DNA of 49,498 nt from an uncultured Clostridium sp. (GTDB lineage Bacteria; Bacillota; Clostridia; TANB77; CAG-508), in the NCBI GenBank assembly GCA_948467875.1, contig CAOKFZ010000012.1, positions 1 to 49,498 of the forward strand, given 5' to 3'. Below are positions 34,958-44,395 of this stretch, one piece after another (position 1 is the stretch's first letter; each line of letters starts with the position of its first letter). A model generated the notes under the pieces. It worked only from the letters and a program-made list of their open reading frames with translations. It had not been told where the DNA came from and ran no database searches. The translations under genes and the position numbers were made by a program.

Positions 34958-36451
34958 ATGAAAAAAATTTTTCAATCTGTGAGAGGAAAATTATTTTTGA
35001 CATTATGTGTTGTCATTATTATGATTATTGCGTTTCTAGTGATTATTAATAATTCGGTGCTAGAAAGCTTTTATTACTATTCGAAAAAAAATGCTTCTTT
35101 GGAAGCATTTGATTTTATTAATCAAAATATTGAAAATCCACAAATTCATGATTTTGGATTAGAGCTAGAAAAACTGTCACTAACCAATAATTTTGATATT
35201 ATTATAAAAAGTGAGCAGGAAGTAGTGTATGCAACAAATCAGGATTTTTCAGGGGATTTTGGAGAAATTCCAGAAGTTAAATATGATGTGACATATAATG
35301 TTTTTAGGCAAGAAGATATTATGTTTTCCAACCAAAATGTCAGTATTCGCAAATTGCAGGATAAGAAAAATGGACTGAATTTTATTTTGCTTCTCGGAAC
35401 TTTGGACAATGGCAATACTTTGTATATTCGTATGCCGATTACCTTGATTAAAGAAAGTGTGGAAATATCGAACAAGTTATTGTACTTGATTGCAATTATT
35501 GCGGTTGTGCTTGGTGGAATTGCGATTACGTGGATTACAGAAAGGTTTACCAAACCGATTGAAGAATTGAACGATATTGCGAACAAAATGGCAAATTTGG
35601 ATTTTACTAAGAAGTATAAAATTCAAGACAATAATGACGAAATTGACGAGCTGGGAAACAGCATTAATATTGTGTCTTTGAAACTGGAGGACACGATTAG
35701 GCAACTGAGAAATTATAATATGGAACTAGAGCGTGATATTGAAGAAAAATCTAAAATTGATGAAATGAGAAAACAATTTATTTCCGATGTGTCGCATGAA
35801 TTGAAAACGCCGATTGCCTTAATTCAGGGATACTCAGAAGGCTTGATTGAAAATGTAAATCGTGATGAAGAAAGTCGAAAATTTTATGCAGATGTGATTT
35901 TAGATGAGGCAAATAAAATGGACCAGCTTGTGAAAAAATTGTTGGAGCTGATGAAGTTGGAATATGGCGAAAGAGAATTTCATGATAGCCAATTTGATTT
36001 GGTGGAACTGATTCAAGAGCTTATCCGAAATTCCAAAGTTATGTTGGAGGAGCAAAATATTCAAGTGAAATTTAAGGCGAAAGAACCAGTTTTAGTTTTT
36101 GCGGATAATTTTTACATAGAGCAAGTGATGCGAAATTATTTTACCAATGCGATTAAAAATATCAAAAAGGTAAATGGGAAAAAGAAAATAGAGATTTTCT
36201 TGGAAGAAAAGAAGGAAAGAAATACGGTAAAAGTTTCGGTGTTTAATACAGGAGAGCGTATTGCGGAGGAGAATTTGAGTCGTATTTGGACCAGGTTTTA
36301 TAAAGTGGATAAATCGCGTAATCGCAATAGCGGTGGAACTGGAATTGGGTTGGCGCTAGTAAAAGCCATTATGAATCAATATGGAACTGATTTTGGTGTG
36401 GAAAATAAAAAAGACGGAGTGGAATTTTATTTTGAAGTGAAAGTGGCATAA
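34958..36451 (+). CDS. Sensor histidine kinase
   Basis: A 497-residue kinase. Two membrane helices (about 11-31 and 173-194) enclose an outside sensor of about 140 residues; a HAMP segment, the phospho-acceptor His280 in VSHELKTPIAL, and ATP-binding boxes (MRNYFTNAIKN, GGTGIGLALVK) follow. The N box has FTNAI in place of the usual LxNAI. A small minus-strand membrane gene lies just after it, back to back. Confidence 0.93.
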   Translation: MKKIFQSVRGKLFLTLCVVIIMIIAFLVIINNSVLESFYYYSKKNASLEAFDFINQNIENPQIHDFGLELEKLSLTNNFDIIIKSEQEVVYATNQDFSGDFGEIPEVKYDVTYNVFRQEDIMFSNQNVSIRKLQDKKNGLNFILLLGTLDNGNTLYIRMPITLIKESVEISNKLLYLIAIIAVVLGGIAITWITERFTKPIEELNDIANKMANLDFTKKYKIQDNNDEIDELGNSINIVSLKLEDTIRQLRNYNMELERDIEEKSKIDEMRKQFISDVSHELKTPIALIQGYSEGLIENVNRDEESRKFYADVILDEANKMDQLVKKLLELMKLEYGEREFHDSQFDLVELIQELIRNSKVMLEEQNIQVKFKAKEPVLVFADNFYIEQVMRNYFTNAIKNIKKVNGKKKIEIFLEEKKERNTVKVSVFNTGERIAEENLSRIWTRFYKVDKSRNRNSGGTGIGLALVKAIMNQYGTDFGVENKKDGVEFYFEVKVA

Positions 36452-36482
36452 GGCAAAACTCCAGTGAAAACTGGAGCTTGCC
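36452..36482. terminator. Shared terminator between the kinase and the minus-strand gene
   Basis: GGCAA-CTCCAGT pairs with ACTGGAG-TTGCC over a GAAA loop. Weak T-runs exist on both sides. It lies between two converging genes. Confidence 0.65.
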
Positions 36483-36487
36483 TAAAA

Positions 36488-36787
36488 TTATTTTGTTCGA
36501 TAAATGATAATGATGTCCTTATCGAACACCTCTTTAGATGGGAGCATAACATCCACGAGTTCATGCTGGGTTTCATCGAAATTTTTCAGAAAAGAATGAT
36601 ATTCGTCAATGTTTTTGGTCCGAAACAGACGGAAATTTGTAGCTGTTTCTGTAAAAGCAATTTGCTTTTTATTATCAGACCGCTCAGACTTATTCATTAA
36701 AAAAATGATAGCCGCGAAAAAAATGATTGCTCCGATGATTACCCAAATGAAAATGATAGGTTCGGGTATAGGATATGTTCCATACAT
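36488..36787 (-). CDS. Hypothetical single-pass membrane protein with an in-frame CGG
   Basis: A 99-residue protein not assigned to a family. The minus-strand ATG at 36787 has AAAGGAGG at good spacing. One hydrophobic segment (about 10-31) is followed by a cytoplasmic-looking tail. Codon 56 is CGG (plus 36620-36622). Here the zero frame continues for 43 plausible residues (EYHSFLKNF, VMLPSKEVF); a +1 shift would end after 11 more codons at a stop. So this site either is read without a shift or makes two products. Confidence 0.6.
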   Translation of the reverse strand: MYGTYPIPEPIIFIWVIIGAIIFFAAIIFLMNKSERSDNKKQIAFTETATNFRLFRTKNIDEYHSFLKNFDETQHELVDVMLPSKEVFDKDIIIIYRTK

Positions 36788-36862
36788 AGAAAGACCTCCT
36801 TTAGCAATGGAGAGACATAAGAACATCATAGGCAATATTTTTCTACAGGTAACATAAAAACA

Positions 36863-36892
36863 TTGACAACTTGTGGCAAAATGTAGTACAAT
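36863..36892 (+). promoter_or_regulatory. aspS promoter
   Basis: TTGACA (36863-36868) and TACAAT (36887-36892) with an 18-base spacer. A TATAAT at 36899 is an alternative -10. No T-box leader is visible before aspS. Confidence 0.7.
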
Positions 36893-36924
36893 ATACAGTA
36901 TAATTTTAACAAAGGGGCGATGGT

Positions 36925-38680
36925 ATGAAACAATATAGAACATATAACTGTTCAGAATTAAGAGAAAAGCAAGTAGGAGAAGAAATCAAACTGGCTGGCT
37001 GGGTCGATACAGTACGAGATTTAGGCGGCGTTTTGTTTATGGATTTAAGAGACCAATATGGTGTGACGCAAGTGGTTGTTTCAAGTGACGAGTCAGCTGT
37101 TGATTTTGCTGCTAGAATTCCAGTAGAGTCAACGGTTTGCGTGTCACGGAAAAGTGCGCTTGAGAGCAAGTGACACGATTAATGAAAAAATTGAGACTGG
37201 AAAAGTGGAATTGGTAGCAAGTCATATTGAAGTGCTTGGAAAAAGGACAAATCCATTACCATTTGAGATTTCAAATAGCAGAAATGTAAGAGAAGATTTA
37301 AGATTAGAATATCGTTTTTTGGATATGCGCTCTCAAAAAATTTTAGAGAATTTGAAGCTACGTGCAGAATTGTTGCAATTTTTGCGCCTTCAAATGATAG
37401 ACCAAGGCTTTTTAGAAATTCAAACACCGATTTTAACAAGTTCTTCACCAGAAGGGGCACGTGATTATTTGGTGCCAAGCCGTGTGTATCCAGGGAAATT
37501 TTATGCCTTGCCACAAGCGCCACAGCAATTCAAGCAATTGTTGATGGTGGGTGGAATTGATAAATATTTCCAGATTGCGCCTTGTTTTCGTGACGAAGAT
37601 GCAAGGGCAGATAGGAGCCCTGGTGAGTTTTATCAATTGGATATGGAAATGGCGTTTGCGACGCAAGAAGATGTTTTTGAAGTGATGGAAAAAGTGATTT
37701 ATAATACGTTTACCAAATTTTCGAATAAGAAAGTGACAACTTATCCATTTCCAAGAATTCCTTATCAAGAAGCGATGTTAAAATATGGAACTGACAAGCC
37801 TGATTTGAGAAATCCACTGGTAATTGAAGATGTGACCAATATTTTTGAAAAATTGGATATCAAAGTTTTTAATGGGAAAATTGTGCGCACGATTACGCTT
37901 CCAAATGGCGCAAGCGAAACAAGAACATTTTATGATGGCATGACAGATTTTGCGATTCAAGAATGCAAAGCAAAAGGTTTGGCTTGGCTTAAGGTGTTAG
38001 AAGATGGAAGTTTGCAGGGTCCGATTGCGAAATTAATTCCAGAAGAAGCGCAAAAAAAGTTGCTTGTGCAAACTCATACGAAACCGGGAGACAGTATTTT
38101 TTTCATAGCAGAACAGAGCGGAATGGTCGAAAAATTGGCTGGCGACATCCGAAAGGAAATTGGAAATCGTTTGCATTTGGCAAATGAAAATGAGTTTTCT
38201 TTTTGTTGGATTGTGGATTTTCCAATGTATGAAATCAAAGAAAATGGCAAGCTTGATTTTTGTCATAATCCATTTTCGATGCCACAAGGTGGGCTGGAGG
38301 ATTTGGAGAAAAAGGAGCCGCTTGACATTTTGGCATATCAATATGATATTGTGTGTAACGGAATTGAGCTTTCTTCTGGAGCGGTTCGTAATCATAATCC
38401 AGAAATTATGAAAAAGGCTTTTGCGTTAGCAGGATATGAAGAAAGCGAACTTGAAAACAAATTTGCAGCATTGTATCATGCGTTTGCATTTGGCGCGCCA
38501 CCACATGCGGGAATTGCGCCTGGAATTGATAGAATGCTAATGTTGCTAACAGGAGCAGAGTCGATTCGTGAAGTGATTGCATTTCCAATGAATAGCAAGG
38601 CACAAGATTTATTGATGAAAGCGCCTGCCGAAGTCACGCCAAAACAATTAGAAGAAATTCATTGTTTTTTTAAGAAATAG
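36925..38680 (+). CDS. aspS: Aspartyl-tRNA synthetase, interrupted at a CGG codon
   Basis: Bacterial-type AspRS. The zero frame (82 codons) holds the N-terminal OB fold (GWVDTVRDLGGVLFMDLRD). At codon 75 it meets CGG (37147-37149) and stops at 37171-37173. Skipping the C gives VCVS-G-KVRLRASDTIN, matching the conserved Gly-x-Val of the OB fold, and the rest follows in the next frame: motif 2 FRDEDARADR, the GAD domain, motif 3 GIDRM. The joined product is 584 residues, normal length. Only one copy is in the window and the enzyme is normally essential, so a pseudogene is unlikely. Confidence 0.92.
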
Positions 38681-38725
38681 TCATATTTTAAAAATTGCCT
38701 CATATATATAATAGAGGTGATTTTT

Positions 38726-39664
38726 GTGATTTATATAAAACTAGAAGAGGATATGGACAAGTTTATGAGCCATTTTAATGTGCCGAGAAGTTTGAAGAAA
38801 TTGATGTTTAAAGCCAAATGTAGAAATGGAAAATTTGCACTAGAAAAAGTGGATGATATGGAATGTTTGATTGTGCCAGAAATCAATGATCGAATGCTGA
38901 AAAAACTGAAAATATTGGCTGATATTCGTTGTTGGAAAAATATTTGTGTTTCTAACCGTTTGCTAGAAAATCCAGATTTTTTGACATTTGCAAGTACAAG
39001 CTCATTGAAAGTCATGGATGGAAGATGGCTTTTTAAAAATATTATTGACCAAGTAGTCGAATTTATAGCAGAAACTAAACACGAAAAATTGGAAAATAAG
39101 GAAATTTCGATTTTGTGTAATAAATTAGATGATACGATGATAGAGAAAATCAAGGAACTTTGTGTGAAAGTGAAGGTTTGCAACATTTTGACAAGTCAGA
39201 TGAAACAATTTCAGAAAATGGAGCAAGAAATTTATCGTAACCATGGTGTGATTTTAAATATTTCTAGCAATTACAAAAAAGCACTTTTGAAGTCAAGTAT
39301 GATTATTAATTTTGATTTTTCGAAAAAGGATTTGGAGAAAAAGTGCATGTTTGCGAAAGATAGCATTTTGATTAATGTGAAAGAAGATGTGGCAATTTCA
39401 AAAAAGTATTGGGAAGGAAAAAATATCACGTTTTTTGAAATGGATTTGCCAGAAAAATATGAGGAATTTAAGGAGCAATTAAAAGGGTTTGATTCTAGTA
39501 TTTTGTATGAGAGTTTGATTTATAAAAATACGAATTATCGAAATATCAAAAAAGAATTGGCGGAAGATGACGCAAAAATATTGTGTTTGTTGGATGTGAA
39601 TGGAGAAAAAATGAAAAACCTAGAAGCAAATTTGCCAAAAACACTTGACAAAATCGTAATTTAA
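38726..39664 (+). CDS. Hypothetical protein between aspS and greA
   Basis: A 312-residue soluble protein that I do not recognise. It is lysine- and leucine-rich with mixed alpha/beta character and no membrane segment. Start GTG 38726 is six bases after AGAGGTG; a GTG at 38717 lies inside that ribosome site. KEISILCNKLD (about 125) and MIINFDFSKKDLE (about 190) look like strand-loop-helix units. Position after aspS suggests cotranscription. Function unknown. Confidence 0.65.
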   Translation: MIYIKLEEDMDKFMSHFNVPRSLKKLMFKAKCRNGKFALEKVDDMECLIVPEINDRMLKKLKILADIRCWKNICVSNRLLENPDFLTFASTSSLKVMDGRWLFKNIIDQVVEFIAETKHEKLENKEISILCNKLDDTMIEKIKELCVKVKVCNILTSQMKQFQKMEQEIYRNHGVILNISSNYKKALLKSSMIINFDFSKKDLEKKCMFAKDSILINVKEDVAISKKYWEGKNITFFEMDLPEKYEEFKEQLKGFDSSILYESLIYKNTNYRNIKKELAEDDAKILCLLDVNGEKMKNLEANLPKTLDKIVI

Positions 39665-39702
39665 TCTTATGATATTATCTAGTACTTTAAGGAGGAAATA
39701 AA

Positions 39703-40179
39703 ATGGAAGAAAAAGAGTTTTTATTGACACAAGAAGGTTATGATAATTTGGAAAAAGAATTGGAAAAATTAAAAACAGAAACAAGATATGAAATTGCGGA
39801 GAGAATTAAAGTAGCATTGGGTTTTGGGGATTTATCTGAAAATTCGGAATATGATGAAGCCAAAAATGCGCAAGCTGCGAATGAAATAAAAATTGCAGAA
39901 TTGGAAAATAAAATAAAATATGCCAGAATTATTGATGAGTCTGAAATTGATACCAAAACGGTGCAAGTAGGAAATGTAGCGAAAGTATTGGATATGGAAT
40001 TTAATGAAGAAATGGAATATACGATTGTTGGTTCAACAGAAGTGGATTTATCACAAAATAAAATCTCAAATGAATCTCCAATTGGGCAGGCGTTGCTTGG
40101 CAAAAAAGTCAATGATGTGGTAGATGTGCAAGCTCCAGTTGGTGTTTTGAAATTTAAAGTTTTAGCGATTAAAAAATAG
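39703..40179 (+). CDS. greA: Transcription elongation factor GreA
   Basis: A 158-residue factor that rescues backtracked RNA polymerase by RNA cleavage. The N-terminal coiled coil carries GFGDLSENSEYDEAK, the acidic tip; the C-terminal FKBP-like domain (about 85-158) has YTIVGSTEVD and SPIGQALLGKK. GGAGG precedes the ATG and a terminator follows. Confidence 0.96.
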   Translation: MEEKEFLLTQEGYDNLEKELEKLKTETRYEIAERIKVALGFGDLSENSEYDEAKNAQAANEIKIAELENKIKYARIIDESEIDTKTVQVGNVAKVLDMEFNEEMEYTIVGSTEVDLSQNKISNESPIGQALLGKKVNDVVDVQAPVGVLKFKVLAIKK

Positions 40180-40193
40180 AAAATGAGAAGGTA

Positions 40194-40231
40194 AAACGAT
40201 CAGTTTTGTCAGATTGATCGTTTCGTTTTTT
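40194..40231 (+). terminator. Terminator after greA
   Basis: AAACGATCA pairs with TGATCGTTT and is followed by a T-rich run. Confidence 0.85.
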
Positions 40232-40253
40232 ATAAAAGTGAGGAGGAAACAGG

Positions 40254-40916
40254 TTGAATTTAATTTTTGGTATAGTGGGAACTTTGGAGTTTCAATTATT
40301 TTTTAAGTTGCTTTTAATTTTTGTTTTAGCAGGCTTAATTGGTCTGCAAAGGGCGGCACTGAGCAAACCAGCTGGATTTGGCACTCATGTGTTAGTTGGA
40401 ATTAGTGCGGTTTTGGTTATGGAATGTGGCATTTATTTACAATATGAAATGAATGCAGATCCAACGAGAATCGCAGCGCAATTGTTGTCTGGAATTGGTT
40501 TTTTAGGTGCAGGAACGATTTTGCGAGATGGTTTTTCAGTAAAAGGATTGACAACGGCGGCTAGTTTGTTGGCAGTGACTTGTATTGGTTTAGTGGTTGG
40601 CGCTGGTTTTTATTTTGCAGGAATTGTTGCCACAATTGTGGTTTATTTCGTGCTGACGTATTCTAAATTTATTTCTGAAAAAGTTTCTCATTCTAATGAA
40701 TTTAATTTGCAAATTCAAGTCAAAAATGAAAAACAAATTTTGGAAAAAATGCAAGGACTTTTAGCTGAATATAAAATTGAAGTGACTGAAATGAAACGAT
40801 TAGAAGATAAAGAATACATAAAAATTTCTGGTTTGTATCGAGGCAAAATTAGCAAAAATCAAGTGATGACTGAATTAATTTCAATGGATGATGTCAAACA
40901 AGTAATTGAAATTTAA
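40254..40916 (+). CDS. MgtC/SapB family membrane protein
   Basis: A 220-residue protein with four membrane helices in the first 135 residues and a C-terminal ACT-like cytoplasmic domain (about 140-220). LAGLIGLQRAALSKPAGFGTHVLVG and LSGIGFLGAGTILRDG are family motifs. MgtC proteins act in growth at low magnesium and acid; the exact role varies. The start is TTG at 40254 after GAGGAGG. Confidence 0.9.
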   Translation: MNLIFGIVGTLEFQLFFKLLLIFVLAGLIGLQRAALSKPAGFGTHVLVGISAVLVMECGIYLQYEMNADPTRIAAQLLSGIGFLGAGTILRDGFSVKGLTTAASLLAVTCIGLVVGAGFYFAGIVATIVVYFVLTYSKFISEKVSHSNEFNLQIQVKNEKQILEKMQGLLAEYKIEVTEMKRLEDKEYIKISGLYRGKISKNQVMTELISMDDVKQVIEI

Positions 40917-41009
40917 TTGGAAAAAATTAAAAAAGTATTTTTTAGGATTTCGGATACAATAATCTTGAGAGAAATTTTGATGTTTCTCTTGAATTGGAGG
41001 TTATTAAAA

Positions 41010-41186
41010 ATGTCTAGTAATAGCAAATTAATATCTGAAAAATTAAAATATGAAATTGCAAAAGAATTAGGTGTTTATGACCAAGTGAAAAAAGACGGTG
41101 GATGGGGAAACATTCCCTCTAAAACATGTGGAAATATTGTAACAAAAGCAATTGAAATTGCAAACCGAAAAGTGGAAGAAGAATAG
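41010..41186 (+). CDS. Small acid-soluble spore protein, alpha/beta type
   Basis: A 58-residue protein with LKYEIAKELGV and GGWGNIPSKTCGNIVTKAI, the two helices of alpha/beta SASPs that coat spore DNA against UV and heat. The germination-protease site (typically EF/LGV) is in ELGV. The ATG at 41010 follows GGAGG (40996-41000); the open frame extends upstream without similarity. It is the best single sign that the host forms spores. A strong terminator follows. Confidence 0.87.
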   Translation: MSSNSKLISEKLKYEIAKELGVYDQVKKDGGWGNIPSKTCGNIVTKAIEIANRKVEEE

Positions 41187-41200
41187 GTAAAATGAATATA

Positions 41201-41246
41201 GCGAGAGAAATTTTGGGATTCCCACAAATTTCTCTCGCTTTTTTTA
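41201..41246. terminator. Bidirectional terminator between SASP and DUF4364 genes
   Basis: GCGAGAGAAATTT pairs with AAATTTCTCTCGC and is followed by TTTTTTT. It separates two converging genes. Confidence 0.9.
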
Positions 41247-41253
41247 TTTATAA

Positions 41254-41784
41254 TTATTTTGTTAAATCTTCTAATATTTTGGGATAAATATTCGCTGCGT
41301 TGGTGTTCCAATTGTTTACGATTTGGCTGGCTTGTTCTTTAGAAGAAACCAAAATTTCTGTTTTAAACAAAACTTCGTGATTTTCGATAATTTTGCAAGT
41401 CACTTTAAATTCGTTGTTTGAGATAGGATTGTATTCTGCTGAAATCGAAAATTTATCTTGAATTGAATTAAAACTTTTTTTAAATTCACGATCAATTTGC
41501 AATTTTGTAATACCTGGAATTAAATCTAATGTAAGTTCTAATGCGCTTGTGCCTTCATTTGTCAATTCGTATAATTCAATTTCGCCATTTTTATTTTTTG
41601 TGATATAATGGTCTTCTAATAAGTCACTTAAAAATTGCTGAAAATAAAAATAATTGATTTCTGAAACAGCAATAATAAGCTCTAGCAATTCTTTGTAAGA
41701 AAGCGGTTTTCCAACTTTTTGCAAAATATATAAAATTAAGATTTTATCTTCTGCGAGCATAGTTTGATTTTCTGATTCATTCAT
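41254..41784 (-). CDS. DUF4364 family protein
   Basis: A 176-residue protein of a family widespread in clostridia. The N-terminal part (AEDKILILYILQKVGKPLSY to about 75) looks like a winged helix; the C-terminal half is a beta-rich domain of unknown role. This suggests a transcription regulator, not proven. It reads leftward, with AAAGGAGG before the ATG, and shares a short divergent promoter region with glmM. Confidence 0.82.
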   Translation of the reverse strand: MNESENQTMLAEDKILILYILQKVGKPLSYKELLELIIAVSEINYFYFQQFLSDLLEDHYITKNKNGEIELYELTNEGTSALELTLDLIPGITKLQIDREFKKSFNSIQDKFSISAEYNPISNNEFKVTCKIIENHEVLFKTEILVSSKEQASQIVNNWNTNAANIYPKILEDLTK

Positions 41785-41818
41785 TTTAAATTTCAGGCAC
41801 CTCCTTTAACAAGTAAAT

Positions 41819-41847
41819 ATTATATCACAAAAATTGCGATATGTAAA
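41819..41847 (-). promoter_or_regulatory. Promoter of the DUF4364 gene
   Basis: On the minus strand TTTACA (41847-41842), 17 bases and TATAAT (41824-41819). Confidence 0.72.
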
Positions 41848-41876
41848 ATTTTTTTTAAGAAATTGTAACAAAAATG

Positions 41877-41905
41877 TTGAAATTATCTTAAGATAAAGAT
41901 ATAAT
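41877..41905 (+). promoter_or_regulatory. Promoter of glmM
   Basis: TTGAAA (41877-41882), 17 bases, TATAAT (41900-41905). The spacer holds the palindrome ATCTTAAGAT, a possible operator. Confidence 0.75.
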
Positions 41906-41943
41906 AATATAAATAAAACTAGGGAAATGTTAGGAGGCAAATT

Positions 41944-43299
41944 TTGAGAAAATATTTTGGAACAGATGGGATCAGAAGAATTGCGAATTTGGAATTAACT
42001 CCAGATTTAGTTTTTAGAGTGGCAAAGGCGGGTGCTTATGTTTTGACAAAACATTCCAACCATGTGCCAACCATTTTAATTGGAAGAGATACAAGAATTT
42101 CGGGAAGTTTGATAGAAAGCGCAATGACAGCAGGTTTTTTAAGTTATGGAGCCAATGTGAAATTGCTAGGCGTTATGCCAACTCCAGCAGTTGCTTATTT
42201 GACAAAGAAGCTAAATGCGGATGCTAGTGTTGTAATTTCGGCATCTCATAATACTTTTGAATTTAATGGGGTAAAATATTTTAGTAAGCAAGGCATGAAA
42301 ATTCCAGATGAAATCGAGGAAGAAATTGAAGAAATCATGGATTCTGAAAAATTATCTAGCTTGATGGCAGTGGGGGACAAAATTGGTGTTTCAGAAGAAG
42401 CAAGTCGTTATTTATATGAATATATTCAGTTTTTTAAAGATATTTTTGGAAATGACTTAAAAAACAGTGGTTTGAAAATTGGAATAGATACAGCAAATGG
42501 AGCAACTTCAAGCGTGGCTGGCATGATTTTTTCAGAATTAGGTTTAGATTTTGAAGTAATCAATCATAACCCAAATGGAGTAAACATTAATGAAAAATGT
42601 GGTTCTACTCATTTAGAAGAAATTTCTAAATATGTGAGAGAACATCATTTGGATTTAGGAATTGCGTATGATGGAGACGGAGACCGTTGCTTGGCTGTTG
42701 ACGAAAATGGCGAAATCATGGACGGAGACATCATTATGGCGATTTTGACAGAACATTTGAAAAAGCAAAATAAATTGAAAAAAGATACCCTAGTTGTGAC
42801 AGTTATGAGCAATCTTGGCATGAAAAAATATGCGGAGGAAAATGGGATTCATCTTGTTTCAACCAAAGTTGGAGACCGCTATGTGTTAGAGGAGATGCTA
42901 AAAAATGGCTATAATCTGGGCGGCGAACAATCTGGTCATGTGATTATGCTGGATTATAATCCAACAGGGGACGGAATTTTAACTTCTTTAATGCTGATTA
43001 AAGCGATTTTGTCTATGAAAGTAAAAGCATCTGAAGCAAGAAAAATCGTAAATATTTATCCGCAAGTTTTGATTAATGCTGTTGTTTCAATTGATAAAAA
43101 AATGGATTATGAAAAAGATGAAGAAATCAAGCAAAAGATCGAAGAATTAGAAAAAGAATTTGCAGGCAATGGCAGAGTTTTAATTCGTCCTTCGGGGACG
43201 GAGCCAAAAGTGCGTGTGATGATTGAAGGAGAAAATCAAGAATATATCACACAAAAAGCGCAGGAACTTGTGAATTTGATTGAGCAAAAGTTAAAATAA
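41944..43299 (+). CDS. glmM: Phosphoglucosamine mutase
   Basis: A 451-residue enzyme turning glucosamine-6-phosphate to glucosamine-1-phosphate for peptidoglycan. The N-terminus RKYFGTDGIRR, the phosphoserine loop VVISASHNTFEFNG (Ser101), metal loop AYDGDGDRC, sugar loop GGEQSGHVI and phosphate loop RPSGTEPKVRV are all present. The start is TTG after AGGAGG. Confidence 0.97.
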   Translation: MRKYFGTDGIRRIANLELTPDLVFRVAKAGAYVLTKHSNHVPTILIGRDTRISGSLIESAMTAGFLSYGANVKLLGVMPTPAVAYLTKKLNADASVVISASHNTFEFNGVKYFSKQGMKIPDEIEEEIEEIMDSEKLSSLMAVGDKIGVSEEASRYLYEYIQFFKDIFGNDLKNSGLKIGIDTANGATSSVAGMIFSELGLDFEVINHNPNGVNINEKCGSTHLEEISKYVREHHLDLGIAYDGDGDRCLAVDENGEIMDGDIIMAILTEHLKKQNKLKKDTLVVTVMSNLGMKKYAEENGIHLVSTKVGDRYVLEEMLKNGYNLGGEQSGHVIMLDYNPTGDGILTSLMLIKAILSMKVKASEARKIVNIYPQVLINAVVSIDKKMDYEKDEEIKQKIEELEKEFAGNGRVLIRPSGTEPKVRVMIEGENQEYITQKAQELVNLIEQKLK

Positions 43300-43311
43300 G
43301 GGGATAATTTT

Positions 43312-44370
43312 ATGGAGAAAGCCGAAGAGATTAAGCAGAAGTTGCGAGAAACGATAGAGCGCGAGTCTGGAAAATTATATTTTCGTTCTGAGAAAGATAG
43401 AAGTATTTATCAGGAAAAACTTTTGGAGCAAGCTGGTCAAGAAAATTTGGAAGATTTAGAAATGTATGGAATAGAAAAGTGGGTAGGCGAAAGAGTGGTT
43501 CAAAAGGACCGAGAAAATGCAGAATTAGAAAATAGAAAAAAGCATAAAAAGGAAAATGACAAACCCAAAGAAGTAGAAATGGAAGAAAAGTCGGTAGATG
43601 CAAAGTCAGAAAAGGCAGAAACTCAAGAAAAAGAAGAAAAAATCGTAATGGTTGGCACAGAACAAAAAGAAGAAAGTGAGCCCCAAAGTCAAATTCCAGA
43701 AGATGTTGCAAAGGCTTGCCAAAAACTTGGTATAACCAGAATAAAATCTTATCTGTATGCCAAGGCGAGTGAATTTTCAAGCAAAACAGAAGTTCCTTAT
43801 GTCAATAAAAATGGAGAAAATGTGTTGCTGATAAGAGCAGCGGATGACACAAAAAATACAGATAAATATTTTGTGTTTCAAGGGGATAAATTGTGTGTGC
43901 CAGGAAATAAGGATGAAGAAATCGACCAAGTGGTCGGAAGAAGGACGCAAAATACGCTTAATGGAAAATTGTTGCAACCTTTGGAAATTGATGATGAAGA
44001 ACAATATGTGGAATACGAAGATAGCCAAGGTTTGGTCATCCAAGAAAAATTGGAAGAAACCATAAATTTATCGACTGAGGATTTGAAACAATATAAGGAA
44101 AAAATTCAGGAAGAATTAGAACGTTATTCCAACGAGTTGGCAAAAATTGAGGAGACGCCATTATTAGATACACAAAAAGAGGAATTATATAGGCAAGCCA
44201 ATGAAAAGTTCAATAGCAATAACGAAAAAATGGCAAAAGAATACCATATTGATTTATCAGATGTAAAATCGATTAATTTAGCAACTGACGAGAAAACAAA
44301 TGAGCAAGTAGAGCAGGAAGACGAAATCGAGGCATGGGAAGTGCCAGGTAAAAGAAAAAGAGAATTTTAA
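43312..44370 (+). CDS. Hypothetical charged coiled-coil protein
   Basis: A 352-residue protein, very rich in Glu and Lys, without membrane segments. Residues about 1-130 and 250-310 are predicted long helices; a compact central part (about 135-235, with ITRIKSYLYAKAS and DKYFVFQGDKL) could be a folded domain. No family is recognised. It begins 12 bases after the glmM stop, with GGGGAT upstream, so it is probably in the same transcript. Confidence 0.6.
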   Translation: MEKAEEIKQKLRETIERESGKLYFRSEKDRSIYQEKLLEQAGQENLEDLEMYGIEKWVGERVVQKDRENAELENRKKHKKENDKPKEVEMEEKSVDAKSEKAETQEKEEKIVMVGTEQKEESEPQSQIPEDVAKACQKLGITRIKSYLYAKASEFSSKTEVPYVNKNGENVLLIRAADDTKNTDKYFVFQGDKLCVPGNKDEEIDQVVGRRTQNTLNGKLLQPLEIDDEEQYVEYEDSQGLVIQEKLEETINLSTEDLKQYKEKIQEELERYSNELAKIEETPLLDTQKEELYRQANEKFNSNNEKMAKEYHIDLSDVKSINLATDEKTNEQVEQEDEIEAWEVPGKRKREF

Positions 44371-44395
44371 ATAAATACAAAGGAGGAATATAAAT

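Noticed and set aside
36488..36943. 151-residue minus-strand frame with an earlier start at 36943
   Set aside because: It would overlap the aspS promoter and start; the ATG at 36787 has AAAGGAGG and gives a sensible membrane protein.
40917..41009. Longer N-terminus for the spore protein
   Set aside because: No ribosome site and no family similarity upstream of the ATG at 41010, which follows GGAGG directly.
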